NCBI RefSeq assembly: GCF_036884655.1
Contig: NC_088345.1
Coordinates: forward strand, 18,161,001 to 18,225,000
Length of the DNA: 64,000 nt
DNA from: Musa acuminata AAA Group
Lineage: Eukaryota; Streptophyta; Magnoliopsida; Zingiberales; Musaceae
Direction of reading: 5' to 3'
The stretch's first letter is position 1. Each line of letters begins with the position of its first letter. A program made the translations under genes and the position numbers. Positions 34,809 through 46,777 of the stretch are shown here, one piece after another. The notes under the pieces were generated by a model that saw only the letters and a list, made by a program, of their open reading frames with translations, did no database searches and had not been told where the DNA came from.

Positions 34809-37172
34809 ATGGCCTCAGCTGCTCTCCTGAAGTCTTCTTTCCTTCCCAAGAGATCTGAATGGCACACTACACGGAAATCATCAACCCCTCAGCCGACGGT
34901 CATCGCTTTCAGCGTTCGTGCTGGCGCCTACTCCGACGAGCTTGTCAAGACAGCAGTATGCACCTACGTTATTATTATTAAGTTCTTCATGCACAAAGTA
35001 GGAGTCTCTGTATGTTAGGACCTAACTATCCACATATCAAATGCAACTTTGAGGCTATATTTTAGTTGTTCTCATTATGATCTAAAAACTAAGTTGCTCA
35101 TCTGATAATTTGTGAATGTATATCAGGTATATTCACCAAAAACAATTTAGCCATCAGAAAAAAACATGAAAATCAACATATGAGGTCAGTCATATCAGCT
35201 GCTTGATGACACTAAAAGGGCAAGACTGCAATAGATGATTCTAATAACAATCCTTCTCAAGTCAGACATACTAAAACGACAGCTTTTTTAGTAATTCGAG
35301 CGATTCTTCATTTTGGTTCAGTATTCAATCCACACCCAACCAATCATGGCCTTATATTTGATATGCTGATGGGAAATCCATATACAAGTCTGGTCTGTAG
35401 CAACTGAGATCAAGATTCAGCACCCTTGCACACATTGGAAGACGAAAGATTAAACAGTTCTCACGGTATAAATTGCTGCATGCAGAAAAGTATTGCGTCA
35501 CCAGGTAGAGGAATACTGGCCATGGATGAATCCAACGCTACCTGCGGGAAAAGACTCGCATCGATCGGGCTGGAGAACACCGAGGCGAACCGACAAGCTT
35601 ACAGGACCCTCCTTGTCTCAGCACCTGGTCTGGGTCAGTACATCTCCGGAGCAATCCTGTTCGAGGAAACTCTTTATCAGTCGACCACAGATGGTAAGAA
35701 GATGGTTGATGTTCTTACTCAACAGAACATAATGCCAGGGATCAAGGTCGACAAGGTAATCGCTTAAATCATGTGCCAATGCTCCTGTGACGTCGTCTGC
35801 TAGGAGATGGGCAGGGCTGTGTTTGACGCCATGTTGTCTTTTCCTCAGGGTTTAGTGCCACTCACTGGCTCAAATGACGAATCATGGTGCCAAGGACTGG
35901 ATGGCCTGGCATCGCGATGCGCAGCATACTATCAACAGGGTGCCCGCTTTGCTAAATGGTAGAATTCACTTCATAAGTTGCTGGAACCTTCCTCGTGCAT
36001 GTTCTCAGAGGACTTACATCAAACAAATTGCAGGCGTACAGTGGTCAGCATTCCAAATGGCCCGTCGGCTCTTGCAGTCAAGGAAGCTGCCTGGGGCTTG
36101 GCTCGATACGCTGCCATCGCACAAGTACACACACTCGGTTCCTTGTGTTGTTTCTTCATCTTATACTGCTAAATCATTGGATTATGTATGAGAAGCTATG
36201 GGGACATGTGGGCTAAAAGAACTAAGCTGACCTCAAGTTCTCTTCTAATGGGTTTGCAGGACAATGGGTTGGTGCCGATTGTGGAGCCAGAAATCCTGCT
36301 TGACGGAGACCACGGAATCGAGAGGACCTTCGAGGTTGCACAGAAAGTATGGGCTGAGGTCTTCTTCTACCTGGCCGAGAACAATGTCATGTTCGAAGGC
36401 ATCCTCCTGAAGCCGAGCATGGTGACCCCGGGCGCTGAGTGCCCAGAGAGAGCCACACCAAAGCAAGTTGCTGAGTACACCTTGAAGCTTCTGCACAGAA
36501 GAATCCCACCTGCTGTTCCTGGCATCATGGTGTTAATATACATTTGCTTCTCTTGTTGAAGTGACAGCAAGAAACCCAAAGAACATAAAACCAAAAAAAA
36601 AAAAGAAAAATCAAGAAAATTAATAATAGAATATAAATGGAAGAGATGATTAAAAAAGAAAAAGAAAACCCAAATCCAATCAACCTCGAAGTTTTTCGTT
36701 GATAGAGATAAGGGAAATTCCAAACACCTTCAAAATATATTTCTTTTATGTCACCTCAATATCCTCTTGTATTTGATTCATTATCCTAAAAATAAATACT
36801 CTCCAAATAATATATTTTCGATTAAGATACTAAAAAGTAATTATTGATTTTAATAAATACTCATGTGCTTCTGATTGATTTCTGTGATAACAGTTTCTTT
36901 CCGGAGGCCAGTCGGAGGTGGAGGCAACCTTCAACCTGAACGCCATGAACCAAGGCCCCAACCCCTGGCACGTCTCCTTCTCCTACGCCAGAGCGCTACA
37001 GAACACCTGCCTCAAGACATGGGGAGGGAGGCCGGAGAACGTAAAGGCCGCGCAAGATGCTCTGCTCTTCCGGGCCAAGGCCAACTCGCTCGCGCAGCTC
37101 GGAAAGTATACAGGCGAGGGTGAGTCTGCAGAGGCTACAAAGGGGATGTTTGTCAAGGGCTACACATACTGA
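34809..37172 (+). CDS. FBA: Fructose-bisphosphate aldolase, plastid class I, six exons
   Basis: Catalyses reversible cleavage of fructose 1,6-bisphosphate to dihydroxyacetone phosphate and glyceraldehyde 3-phosphate, and sedoheptulose bisphosphate formation, in the stroma (Calvin cycle). Exons inferred: 34809-34955, 35486-35755, 35849-35958, 36034-36124, 36260-36529, 36894-37172; all introns are GT-AG and the frame is kept, giving 388 aa. Residues 1 to about 38 are Ser/Thr/Lys-rich with VRA before GAYSDEL, a plastid transit peptide. Active-site residues seen: Asp63 (AMDES), Lys175 (FAKW), Glu215/Glu217 (VEPE), Schiff-base Lys257 (ILLKPSMV), and the C-terminal Tyr (KGYTY). Length fits the plastid form. 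The exon 5 donor (ATG|GTGTTA) is weak beyond GT. It appears intact and is the only host gene found; the exact FBA paralog number is not assignable. Confidence 0.95.
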
Positions 37173-37519
37173 CAGCCCCCATCGAAGCATGGCGTTTCCA
37201 TGGATCCTGTGGTTTTGAGTACTACTGCCTAATGCGATGTAGGAGATGATCGATACAGCTGAATACTACAAACATGTTTTGGATCGTTTAAGTTTGTATA
37301 AGACTGTGCCATCTATGATTGGATACAAGCTGTTTAGCTGCGCTTGTTACAAGCTTTGTGCCAATTAACTTTTCCCTTTCCACTAAGTGCATGAAAACCA
37401 TAACGAAGGAAGAAAACTGATTACGATTCAGAAAAGGGTGAGTAGATACAAAAGGAAATTGTTGTAAAAGATAGGATTTTACTAACTAAACTTGATATCT
37501 TTTGAAAAAGATATGGATC

Positions 37520-37632
37520 AAAGTTATTAATATGGTTTGAACGTTTTTGTTTCCAACCTTAATTTTAGTGATGGCTAGTTGTTTAATTTTTTGAAGATTT
37601 CTATTAACAATCCCCTTGTTGCTATTTGCAAC
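37520..37632 (+). repeat. Direct repeat copy 1 (about 110 bp)
   Basis: Shares AACAATCCCCTTGTTGCTAT, TTAATTTTAGTGATGG and TTTAATTTTTTGAAG in the same order and spacing with 37850-37966. The copies lie about 330 bp apart, so they may be ends of a short LTR-like or duplicated segment. Confidence 0.85.
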
Positions 37633-37737
37633 GTTTTTGTTTCCACTTACTATATCTTTGCTTACTACTTATGCCACTCATTATTATCGACAACGCCATT
37701 CGACCTAGCTTATCACATCCTCAACGTCGTTATCCAA

Positions 37738-37777
37738 GAAGGAAGAAGGAGAAGGAGAAGGAGAAAAAGAAGAAAAT
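37738..37777 (+). repeat. GAAGGA/GGAGAA purine-rich tract
   Basis: Imperfect AGGAGAAGGAGAAGGAGAA-type repeat, all purine on the plus strand. Confidence 0.9.
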
Positions 37778-37849
37778 AGTATTTACGTCCATTTACAAAA
37801 AGGTAATTCATAATTTTAAAATAGGTTTGTAAATAGCAAAAAGGGATTG

Positions 37850-37966
37850 CAAATTGTTATCAATATAGTTTAAATATTTTTGTTTGAAAACTTAATTTTA
37901 GTGATGGTTAGTCATTTAATTTTTTGAAGTTTTCTATTAACAATCCCCTTGTTGCTATTTGCAATC
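37850..37966 (+). repeat. Direct repeat copy 2 (about 115 bp)
   Basis: Second copy of the 37520-37632 sequence with roughly ten to fifteen differences by eye. Confidence 0.85.
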
Positions 37967-40019
37967 TCATTTTAAGAATTTTTAATATTTCTAAGACATC
38001 CCTCAATAAATAGATGTAAATATCCTTAACTTATCACTTAATTTCAATAAGCTCTTCCAACTCTGATATAACCCCTTTTTTATATTATTATTCTTCTTCT
38101 TTTTTCTCTTAATTGTCAAAGCATATTTAATTGTCGGTGATAAAAAATGATAGAATAAAAATTAGATAATCAAATGACATAATTTGAAGATCAAAGAGGA
38201 AGAGGTGAGAAATATTTATTTACATTTATAGATTGATTTAATATCTTTAGGATTTAAGATATTAATTATAAGTCTAAAAGATGATATTTCGAGCATTTCT
38301 AGAACAAGTCGGAGGATATCATTTTTTGGGTTAGTCTGTATCAAACCAAAAGATGTCATATTTGGAATTGACAATAGCAATATCGAATTGTTTTAATCAA
38401 TACTACGGATATGAAAGCTTGAGCATAGGTTTATCTGAGATATGTGATATCATTTAATATATATTCTTTAAAACTGTTCAACCAACGATTCAACCCAACA
38501 CAAAATTTTGTGCTGATGGAGATTCTGTTTAATAAGTTTGACATGGATAAGATTTAAATGTATTGCCTGTATCATCTAAAATATTTTTATCAATCTTACT
38601 GCATTCTTAATACTAATTTCACCTTAATATGTCTGCATGTATTGTAATATAGGGATGAATATGAATTATCTAAAATGATACAGTAGCAAAAATATTTATA
38701 GGACTGATAAGTAAGATCATAAGATCAACGATGACAATTTGATGGTGTATTGGCCCAAGCCGTCATCACCGATTGGGTTTAGTCATTTTTAATTGGAGAC
38801 TAAACTGAATTCAAATTTTGGAGTATAATTTTCTAAAACCGAATCGAGTCAAAGCGAAATAATATCACATATTCCACCTCATCCAATCCTTATCCAACGC
38901 GTCCATCCAAAATTATCCTCGGTAATTTTATATAAATTTTTTTTATCGTATATTGTAAATATAAGTAAAATATACGTCAATGATATTACAATAAACTTAC
39001 ATCATTTAATCATGTTGGGACGAGATAGGAAAAATCAATGAGATATGAAGATTTTTACTCACTTCGAGAGTTGTCCTAATTAACCAAAGCTGAAAAATAG
39101 TCTCCCTCCTACCCGTTATCATACATAAAGATCTTTAATTAAGAGCAATAACTGTAATTATATAAAAATAATCAAAACCTATTTACAATTATTTGAGAAA
39201 GAGAAAAGCTCTCACTCCCAATCCATACCAGTGAACTGAAAATGGATATGATCATATTCCATATATTTGAATAAAATATTATCATAGGAGGGTAAATCTA
39301 ATTTGTGAGTGATAAACTTTCCTTTTTTAGGAGTATGAAAATTACAAGTGCTAATCATTAGAAATATTTTTTTGAAAAAAATATGTGAAGTTCAACTATA
39401 ATGGGTAATTCTTTGTAAGTCCCATACATTTTGTAAGTCATTTTGAAAAAAACAATGACTTATTAATAAAATTTTTTTTTTATTTTTTTAAAATCTTGAA
39501 TCACTAAGTCAATATGGACATGGAGATGATCCAAATATATGGATATATAATATTCTAATATGAACAAGCTTAAATGCACAAAATTTGTTCAACCAATTCA
39601 TAAACTCATTTGATAATGAATAAAATTATGAAAAAAAATAGGACAATTGCCCTAGAAAATTCAATAAGGTAATTCTGATTGCTTTAGCGTAAACTCTTAT
39701 TATAGCTCATTAAAGACCCCATTAGGTTATTCTAATGCATTTTTGGCCTATAAAGATAGCATTTCATTTCCCTTTCCTCTTCTTGAGATTCTTCTTTGCA
39801 CTATTCCCATCCATGTTTGAATTGAATCATAACTTGTGACGAGATACAAGACCACTTAGACGGAGAACTATAGGGTGAGTAGGGCTAGTAAACCTTAATA
39901 AGAGTACTTAGCTTCTTGCCCTTGCTTGTTCAAACATCTTAATAGTTGTTCAAACACCAAAGCTAACTTTGGCTTCTTCTTGAAACTCGATAAAGTTTAA
40001 TAACTTTTTTAACAACTCA

Positions 40020-40600
40020 CTGATGATGTATGATGGGATATAAAGAGAAATAATTTTTTATATATGAACAAATACTAGCAAGTCATAATACAATCGAATT
40101 AAATAGAATTAGAATCAAATAGAATACCAAGATATACATGAAAAACCCCTTCAATATGAAGGGTAAAAATCATGGGACAAACTAGAGATAATCTACTATA
40201 ATAATAATGAATATACAAATCGCATAATATCTAAATCCTTCCTAATTCTCCCCAAGTAATCACAGTAAGAATCTACTATAGATCTGATCTAACCTGAGAT
40301 GAAAGCACTGCTAAATTATTGAGAACAGTCTTTCTGTGTTGTCCTTGTCTTCTTTCCTTTCTTTCTCTTCTTTTTCCACCTTGTTCTCCTCCTTTTCTTT
40401 GGAATCCCGTGGTTGCCTTGTTCTACCTACTTTTCTTTGGAATCCCATGGCTGCCTTATTCTACCTCGTTGCTACCTTTTTTAGCTTCTTTTTATAACTA
40501 CCACACACCCCCCAATATAAATTAAGGTTAGGTTAAGAGGAGAGTGAGCTGTGGGCTGATAAAGCCCACCTTGGGCTGAATATGGGTTGTTAGCCCAACA
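40020..40600 (-). repeat. T2 3' LTR (reverse), left edge uncertain
   Basis: Reverse start TGTTGGGCTAACAACC ends at 40600, next to a reversed purine tract (CCTCCCCCTTC, 40602-40612). Contains a 38-bp tandem duplication (40393-40430, 40431-40468) and a leader-like segment with CCCCTTCAATATGAAGGG (about 40147). The left boundary near 40020-40030 is a guess; no target duplication was found. Confidence 0.6.
40393..40468. repeat. 38-bp tandem duplication in T2 LTR
   Basis: Two copies of TTTTCTTTGGAATCCC(G/A)TGG plus about 18 bp, adjacent, four or so differences. Confidence 0.9.
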
Positions 40601-41035
40601 ACCTCCCCCTTCAGCACATAAAGGAGGCTATCCCATGACTCCTCAATGTGAAGCCATACCAACCAGCTGTCGGCATATCTCCTATCTTTCTTTTGGTAAG
40701 ATCTTTGTCAACATGTTTACTCCGTTATCATCTATGTGAATTTTCTAAAGCTACAACTGCTTCTCTTTCTGTTCACTTTCAACTGCTTCCTAGTAACTCT
40801 CTGGTTCACCTACATTAGTGAGCATCACATACTCATCTATAGAATATCTTCTAGAAGGTTGACGTTGTCTAGAAGATCTTCTCAACTGAGGTTTTGTAGG
40901 AAGTTGCTCTCCAACTTCTTCTTGCTTAACATGTCCTGTAGGTAGATCAACATCAGGCTCTACAACATCTTCCTGCACATCTCCCCCATCACCCTGATAT
41001 ACTAGAGGAGTAACTGGGTCACAATCTGCTAATCC

Positions 41036-43573
41036 TGTTAGGATTGAGAGCGCTAAGAGGGGGGGGTGAATTAGTGCAGCAGAAATCTTACAGCAATTTA
41101 AAACCGAAAGGTGCATTCGTTCGATAAAATCTATTATGATGCAAAAGCCGATTCACAGTTTGTAGTTAATCGCAGTTTGCGACTAAGCGCAGATTGCGTC
41201 CAAGTTCAGTTTACGTCTAAACTCAGTTTTACGTCTAAACACAGTTTTACGTCTAAACGCAGTTTTACGTCTAAACGCAGTTTTACGTCTAAATGCAGTT
41301 TTGCGTCTGAACGTAGTTTTACGTCTAAACTCAGTTTTACATCTAAACGCAGTTTTACGTCTAAACGCAGTTTTACGTCTAAACGCAGTTTTACGTCTAA
41401 ACGCAGTTTTGCATCTGAACGCAGTATTACGTCTAAACGCAGTTTTACGTCTAAACGTAGTTTTACGTCTAAACGCAGTTTTACGTCTAAACGTAGTTTT
41501 ACGTCTAAACGCAGTTTTGCGTCTAAACGTAGTTTTACGTCTAAACGCAGATACTGAACTTTGAAAAGCGTTTTATGAATGCGTAGAAAGCAGTTTGCAG
41601 TTATAAATGGAATCAATACGTTAACGTAAACTGCAATGTAAAGATCGTACGAAAACACCGATTTACGTCTTAATGCAGATTCGGAAAGATCTGAACTTAG
41701 AGAATCGTTCGTAAAAGCGCAGAGGGCAGTAGCTATGTAGGAGGTTTGCAGTAATGGTAAAGTGCTCAAAATAAACGCAAACCAGAGATTTAGAGTGGTT
41801 CGGTCAGCCTTGACCTACTCCACTTTTGGTTTCCTCCACTGATGAGGTTGCCGACATCAACTAGAGGCCTTCCTTCAATAGGCGAAGGCCAACTGCCCTT
41901 TTACAGTTTCTCTCCTTTTGACAGGCTCAGGAGACAACCTTTACAGATCCTTTCTCTCCTCTCTTTACAACTCAAGACTTTGAAGAACAGAAAGAGGAGA
42001 ACTTTTGGACTTTACACAATTTTGAGCTCTTAGAATCACAGAAAATATTAGGAATTCGGAGTGGATCTGTATCCTTTCTATGCTGAACGGGTGGGGTATT
42101 TATAGGCCCTAACCCAGTTCAAATTTGGAGCTCAAAACGATCAAATCCCGGAATTCCGGGATCAGGCGGTTGCACCTCTTGACTGGAGAGGTTGCACCGC
42201 CTGGCAGAGCTCGAAGACTGAGCTCAGGCGGATGCACCTCTCTGTCAGGGGTGGTTGCACCTTTCTGCCAGAGCTCGAAGACCGAGCTCAGGCAGTGCAT
42301 CTCCTGACCAGAGAGGTTGCACCTCTCTGCCAGAGGTGGTTGCACCTCTCTACCAGAGCTCAAAGACCGAGCTCAGGCGATGCATCTCCTGTCCAGAGAG
42401 GTTGCACCTCTCTGCCAGAGCTCGAAGACCGAGCTCGGTGGTTGCACCTCTTGGTAGAGCTCGAAACTTGAGCTCTGGCGGTGCTACCTCTTGACAGAGG
42501 AGGTTGCACCGCCCAGTCTCGCTTGGAGACTGAGCCCTGGGCGGTTGCACCTCTTGGCTGGGGCGGTTGCACCGCCCAGTCTCGCTGGGAGACATAGCCT
42601 AGGCGGTGCTACCTCCAACCCTGACGGTGCCACCTCTTTTACTATTCCAGCTCACTTGGTTTGGCTCCAAACTTGGTCCAAACCAGTCCGAACTTGGGCC
42701 TAATTGGCCCCTACTTGGGTTATAGGATTAACACCTAATCCTAACCCTAATTAACGTGCTAACTATGAATTTAAAGACATTTTCTAAGCTATTACAAATT
42801 CCGCAAGTCAAGACTTCTTCTGGCGAGCTTCCGGCAAACTTCCGGCGGTCTTCCGATGAACTCTCGGAAACCATTCTGCGGACTCCCGGCAAGCTCCTAG
42901 ATTTCACGATTTGATCTTAGCGAGTTCCAACGAGCTTCGTCGGCAAGCTCCGATCTTTCTCGGCGAGCTCCGTGAACTTCCAACGAACCTTCCGGCGAGC
43001 TTCCGAAAAACCCTTCGGCAAGCTCCCAACTCATTCTCGGCTAGTTCCGGTAGCATTCCCGACGAACCTTCGGACTTCCGTCGAACTCTCGAACTTGCAA
43101 CAAATCCTTCGCGCTTGACTCCGACACTTTGTTTCGCTTTATGTCTTCATTGTTATCATAGTTAATCCTGCACAACAAAACAAAACTTCGATCGAGACAA
43201 TTAATCCTAAGCAATTTAACCAAGTTGTCCAGCATGTCATTGGTCCCTCGACGCTTCGTCCGATTCTTCGGCGCATCGTCCTCTCCTGCAGCCTATTGCC
43301 CAATTGGCCAGTTGACTCCGCAACTCCGATATCCTTGGCACAATACCCGCTCTTCTTGGCCCGATGCCCGAGTCCACGACCCGAAGCCTTCTGTCGATAC
43401 GTTGACCGATCCACCGGCCCGACGTCCAATCTTCTGACATGTTCCTTCGGCACAACATGATTTTCCTGCTTTAATTGTCTCATCCTGATCGAAGCATCCT
43501 GCGTCACTCAAAACGCAGATTAAATCATAAACATATATCAAGTAGTTTCATCATCAAAATACGAGATTCAACA
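41036..43573 (-). mobile_element. S2: solo Sirevirus LTR, reverse, TSD AATCC
   Basis: 2538 bp, reverse of TGTTGAATCTCGTATTTTG...CAATCCTAACA, no internal sequence. AATCC duplicated at 41031-41035 and 43574-43578. Reverse TATA 42097-42104. It has an 18-bp minisatellite (about 41205-41555), GAGCTC/GGTTGCACC palindrome cluster (42160-42625) and GCCGGAAG-type repeats (42820-43080). It closely resembles the E2 3' LTR. Removing it rejoins the T2 reading frame (SVEG-LADCD). Confidence 0.95.
41205..41555 (-). repeat. 18-bp minisatellite in S2
   Basis: About 19 units of TTTTACGTCTAAACGCAG on the plus strand, the reverse of the array in E1. Some units have TTTTGCGTCTGAACG variants. It is the longest array in the window and opens long frames on both strands that are not genes. 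Confidence 0.93.
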
Positions 43574-45129
43574 AATCCTTCTACAGAAGTCTCGGTCGGT
43601 ATCTTCTTCTTCAAATCTTCAAAGGTTTGATCCTCAAAGAAGACTACATCTTTGCTTCTGAACACCTTCTGCTTTTCTAGATCCTAAAGCTTGTAACCAA
43701 ACTGATCATGTGAGTAACCAAGAAAAATACATTATTTAGTCTTACCATCCTACTTGGACCTCTCATTGTTTGGAACATGTACAAATGCACGACAACCAAA
43801 CACTCTCAAATGCCTGTAGGTAACATCTTTCCCTAACCATACATGTTCTGCAACATCACCATCTAGGGCTGTGCATGGTGACAAGTTGATCATATCAACT
43901 ATAGTCCTCAAAAAATCATTCCAAAACCTTTTGGGTAGCTTGGCCTGTGAAAGCATACATTTGATCTTTTCCATGATGGTGCAGTTCATCCTCTCTGCAA
44001 TTGCATTATGCTGAAGTGTACCAGGAACTATCATCTCATGTTGGATCCCATGTGACCTGCAATAATCATCAAATAATCCTGTCTACTCACCACCATTATC
44101 TGATCTTATGCATTTCAATTATCTTTTTGTCTCCCTTTCAAAACTGGCATGAAACTCTTTGAAGACATTAATATCTTTGGTCTTCAAAGCATAGGCCCAA
44201 ACTTTCTTGGAAAAATCATCTATAAAAGTGACAAAATAAAGTGCATCACTTATACCAGGAACATCAACAAATTCACCATGAGTTTTTGTCCTCAAAGGAC
44301 CACATACATCTGTATAAACACGGTCTAAGGCATGCATTTTTTTAGACAAAGTAGGACTAGCAAATGAAACTTTGTGTTTATTACCAGCCAAACAATCAAT
44401 ACAAGGGTTCAAATGTATACCTCTAAGGTATGGCAATACCTCTCTCTTGGAAAGAGCTTGCAGTCCCTTCTCGCTCATGTGTCCCAGTCGCTTGTGCCAC
44501 AACTCCATGCTAAAGTCTTTTTATGTAGCATTTAACTGCTCACTATAAGCTTTAGCCTACAACCTGTACAAAGTAAGACATTTCTTTCCACTAGCTATAA
44601 CAAGAGAACCCTTACTGAGCTTCCATTATCTTTTATAAAATCTACTATCATAGTCTTCATCATCTAGCCTTCCAATTAAAATTAAATTCAGCCTCAGGTC
44701 AACCACATGCCTCACGTCCTTAAGCACCAACTTATATTCAAAGTTGGTCTTTAAATGGATATCACCCATGCCAATGATGTTTGTTGTGCCATAGTTGCCC
44801 ATCTTGACAACACCAAAATTTTCATATCTATATGTAGCAAAAAAACTCCCTCCATGATGTAGCATGATAAGAAGCACATGTGCCAATCTCCCACTTAAGA
44901 TCCTAACACACACAAGAAAAAATATCATCAGAAGGAGACAAAATCAAATAATCACCACCCTGTAGTGTAGTTGTAGTATTATCCTTTGACTCTGTAGGCT
45001 CCACTACTTTTTCCTTTTTATTGCTCTTCTTAGGTTGCATACATTGGTTCTTGTAATGTCCTTTCTCACCATAGTTATAGCAAACAATATCTTTTCTTGA
45101 TCTTGACTTGCTCCTATCTATGCGTGAAT

Positions 45130-46260
45130 TGTTGAATCTCGGATTTTGATGATAAAATCAATTGATGGGTTAATTGATCTAATCCATATTATTGAGTTAA
45201 GTGTGAAGGATTAACTACGATAACCAAAAAACATAAAGCAAGAATACCGGAGTCAAGTTTGATGGACATTTAAGAGACCGAAGAATCATCGGAGATGCTG
45301 CTGGAACCAACCGAGAAGAAATCGGGAACCTGTCGGAATTTTCAGAAGTTCACCAAAGGGATCGTTGGAGGTTCGCGGAGATCACTGAGAAGGCTCGGCT
45401 ACTCGTTAAAGTCATCACAAGATTGGGAGCTTGCTGGGAGTCCGTCGGAAGAAGTTCGTCGGAAAGCTCGCCGGAACAAGACTCGACGTTCGCGGTTGAA
45501 ATCTTGCTTAGGATGTTTTTAGTTATGCAGTTCACATGTAATTAGGATTAGGATTAAGAGATAATCCTATATCCTGGTTAAGGGCCAATTGGGCCCAAAA
45601 TTAGACTTGGTTTGAGCTAAATTTAAAGCCCAACTAGTGAACCGAAGGGTCTGGCGGTGGCACCGCCACTGACAGGCGGTGGCACCGCCAACATCAGGAA
45701 CCAAAGAGAATTCAAATTTTGGAGCCCAAAATTTGAATCCTCTTAAGGCATATAAATACCCCTCAAATCTTAGCTGAGATTACAACTTTTTGAGAAGCAA
45801 TTGATTGAGAGAAAGGTCTTAGAAAAGTCTTAGCAAGTCTTATTTTCAATTTGCTAGAGTGTTCACCTCCTTCTTTCTTGCTGAAAATTTGTAAGAGTGT
45901 GAACCACTTGTAAAAAGTTGTAAGAGGGGTATTTGCCCTTCCCCTTCAAGAGATTTGCTAGTGGAAGGTGGGAGCCTCATCGAAGAGGGCCTCGCAAGTG
46001 GATGTAGGTCATTTGACCGAACCACTTTAAAATTGGCGTGATCTCTGGTTTGCATTTCATTATTACTATTTACATTACTGCAAAACTTCTTACGTGCTTT
46101 ATTTCCTCATTACCTTTGCTGCACAACTTTACGAATATGCTTTCAAGTTAAGCACTTCCGAGTTTGATTTTTATCGTATGAAAGATTTGTCAAAACCGAC
46201 GTTTTAATCCGCTGCACTAATTCACCCCCCCCCCCTCTTAGTGCCGCTTCGATCCTAACA
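45130..46260 (+). repeat. E7 5' LTR (1131 bp)
   Basis: TGTTGAATCTCGG start after TGAAT (possible target duplication 45125-45129, its partner off window) and ATCCTAACA end. GGCGGTGGCACCGCC palindromes (45653-45691), TATA box 45751-45758, C-run 46225-46236. It is shorter than the E1/E2 LTRs because palindrome and minisatellite modules are missing. Confidence 0.92.
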
Positions 46261-46262
46261 AT

Positions 46263-46274
46263 TGGTATCAGAGC
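46263..46274 (+). other. E7 primer binding site (iMet tRNA)
   Basis: TGGTATCAGAGC after CCTAACAAT. Confidence 0.92.
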
Positions 46275-46312
46275 TAGGCTCACTCTCATATTTGGTTTGA
46301 TAACCAAGAGAG

Positions 46313-46777
46313 ATGGCTTACTCCGGCATACATGAGGGTCATGCTATCACACGTCCACCCATGTTTAATGGGTCGGATTATACTTATTGGAAGACTTGTA
46401 TGAGGATCTTTCTCATTTTCATGGATTTCGAGCTTTGGACTATTGTCGAAAACGGATTTCAAAAATTTTCTCTTTCGATGAGCGAATGGAATGAATCAGA
46501 GAATAAGGTTTTTGCTTTAAATGCAAAGGCTATGAATGCCTTATTTTGTGCACTAGACAAAAATGAATTTAATCGTGTTTCAATTTGTGATTCGGCTTTT
46601 GATATTTGGAGAACTCTTGAGGTCACTCATGAAGGCACTAGCCGAGTGAAAGAGTCCAAAATCAATATCCTTATGCACTCTTACGAACTTTTCCGAATGA
46701 AACCAAGTGAGTCCATCGGAGACATGTACACCCGGTTCACGGATGTTATCAATGGACTCAAAGCTCTTGGTAAAGAT
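46313..46777 (+). pseudogene. gag: E7 Gag, N-terminal part (split by E8)
   Basis: ATGGCTTACTCCGGC start, 35-40 bases past the primer site. DYTYWKTCMRIFLIF and [15 protein letters not shown] mark Gag; it resembles E1 Gag more than E2/E8. It is open up to LKALGKD, where E8 is inserted. The frame resumes exactly at 60656 after the duplicated AAGAT. Confidence 0.92.

Larger units (their letters stand above)
37173..40019. other. AT-rich intergenic sequence downstream of aldolase
   Basis: No gene recognised. The first 150 bases are probably the aldolase 3' UTR, though no exact AATAAA stands out. Contains a pair of direct repeats (about 37520-37632 and 37850-37966), a purine-rich GAAGGA/GGAGAA tract (37738-37777), and AT-rich sequence without clear homology. 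GGCCTATAAAGATAGC near 39750 resembles an LTR-type TATA region but no LTR ends are visible. Confidence 0.55.
40602..45129 (-). pseudogene. T2: Tork/Tnt1-like copia gag-pol remnant, split by S2
   Basis: Reading leftward from 45129: Gag zinc knuckle with the second Cys replaced by Tyr (CYNYGEKGHYKNQC, about 45035-45080); protease region (44626-44928) ending VVDLRLNLILIGRLDDE; integrase zinc region WHKRLGHMSEKG with PCIDC (44390-44508); integrase core with VYTDVCGPL and FIDDF (44119-44340) and the Glu part AIAERMN with FWNDFLR (43750-44034); the acidic linker to RT (43579-43700, then 40790-41035) with RRSSRQRQPSRRYS and DEYVML. After 40790 nearly all RT and RNase H is missing; only the tail IDDNGVNMLTKILPK (about 40690-40740) precedes stop, purine tract and LTR. 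Several frame breaks. E7 cuts it at 45130. Confidence 0.87.

Noticed and set aside
35493..36216. Alternative overlapping frames within the aldolase locus
   Set aside because: They are out-of-frame reads of aldolase exons and introns; the spliced frame explains the conserved residues.
39740..39850. TATA-like GGCCTATAAAGATAGC as an LTR or gene promoter
   Set aside because: No LTR ends, coding sequence or repeated copy found around it.
41205..41555. Regular short repeats resembling a CRISPR array
   Set aside because: Units are directly tandem without unique spacers, inside an LTR, in a plant genome.
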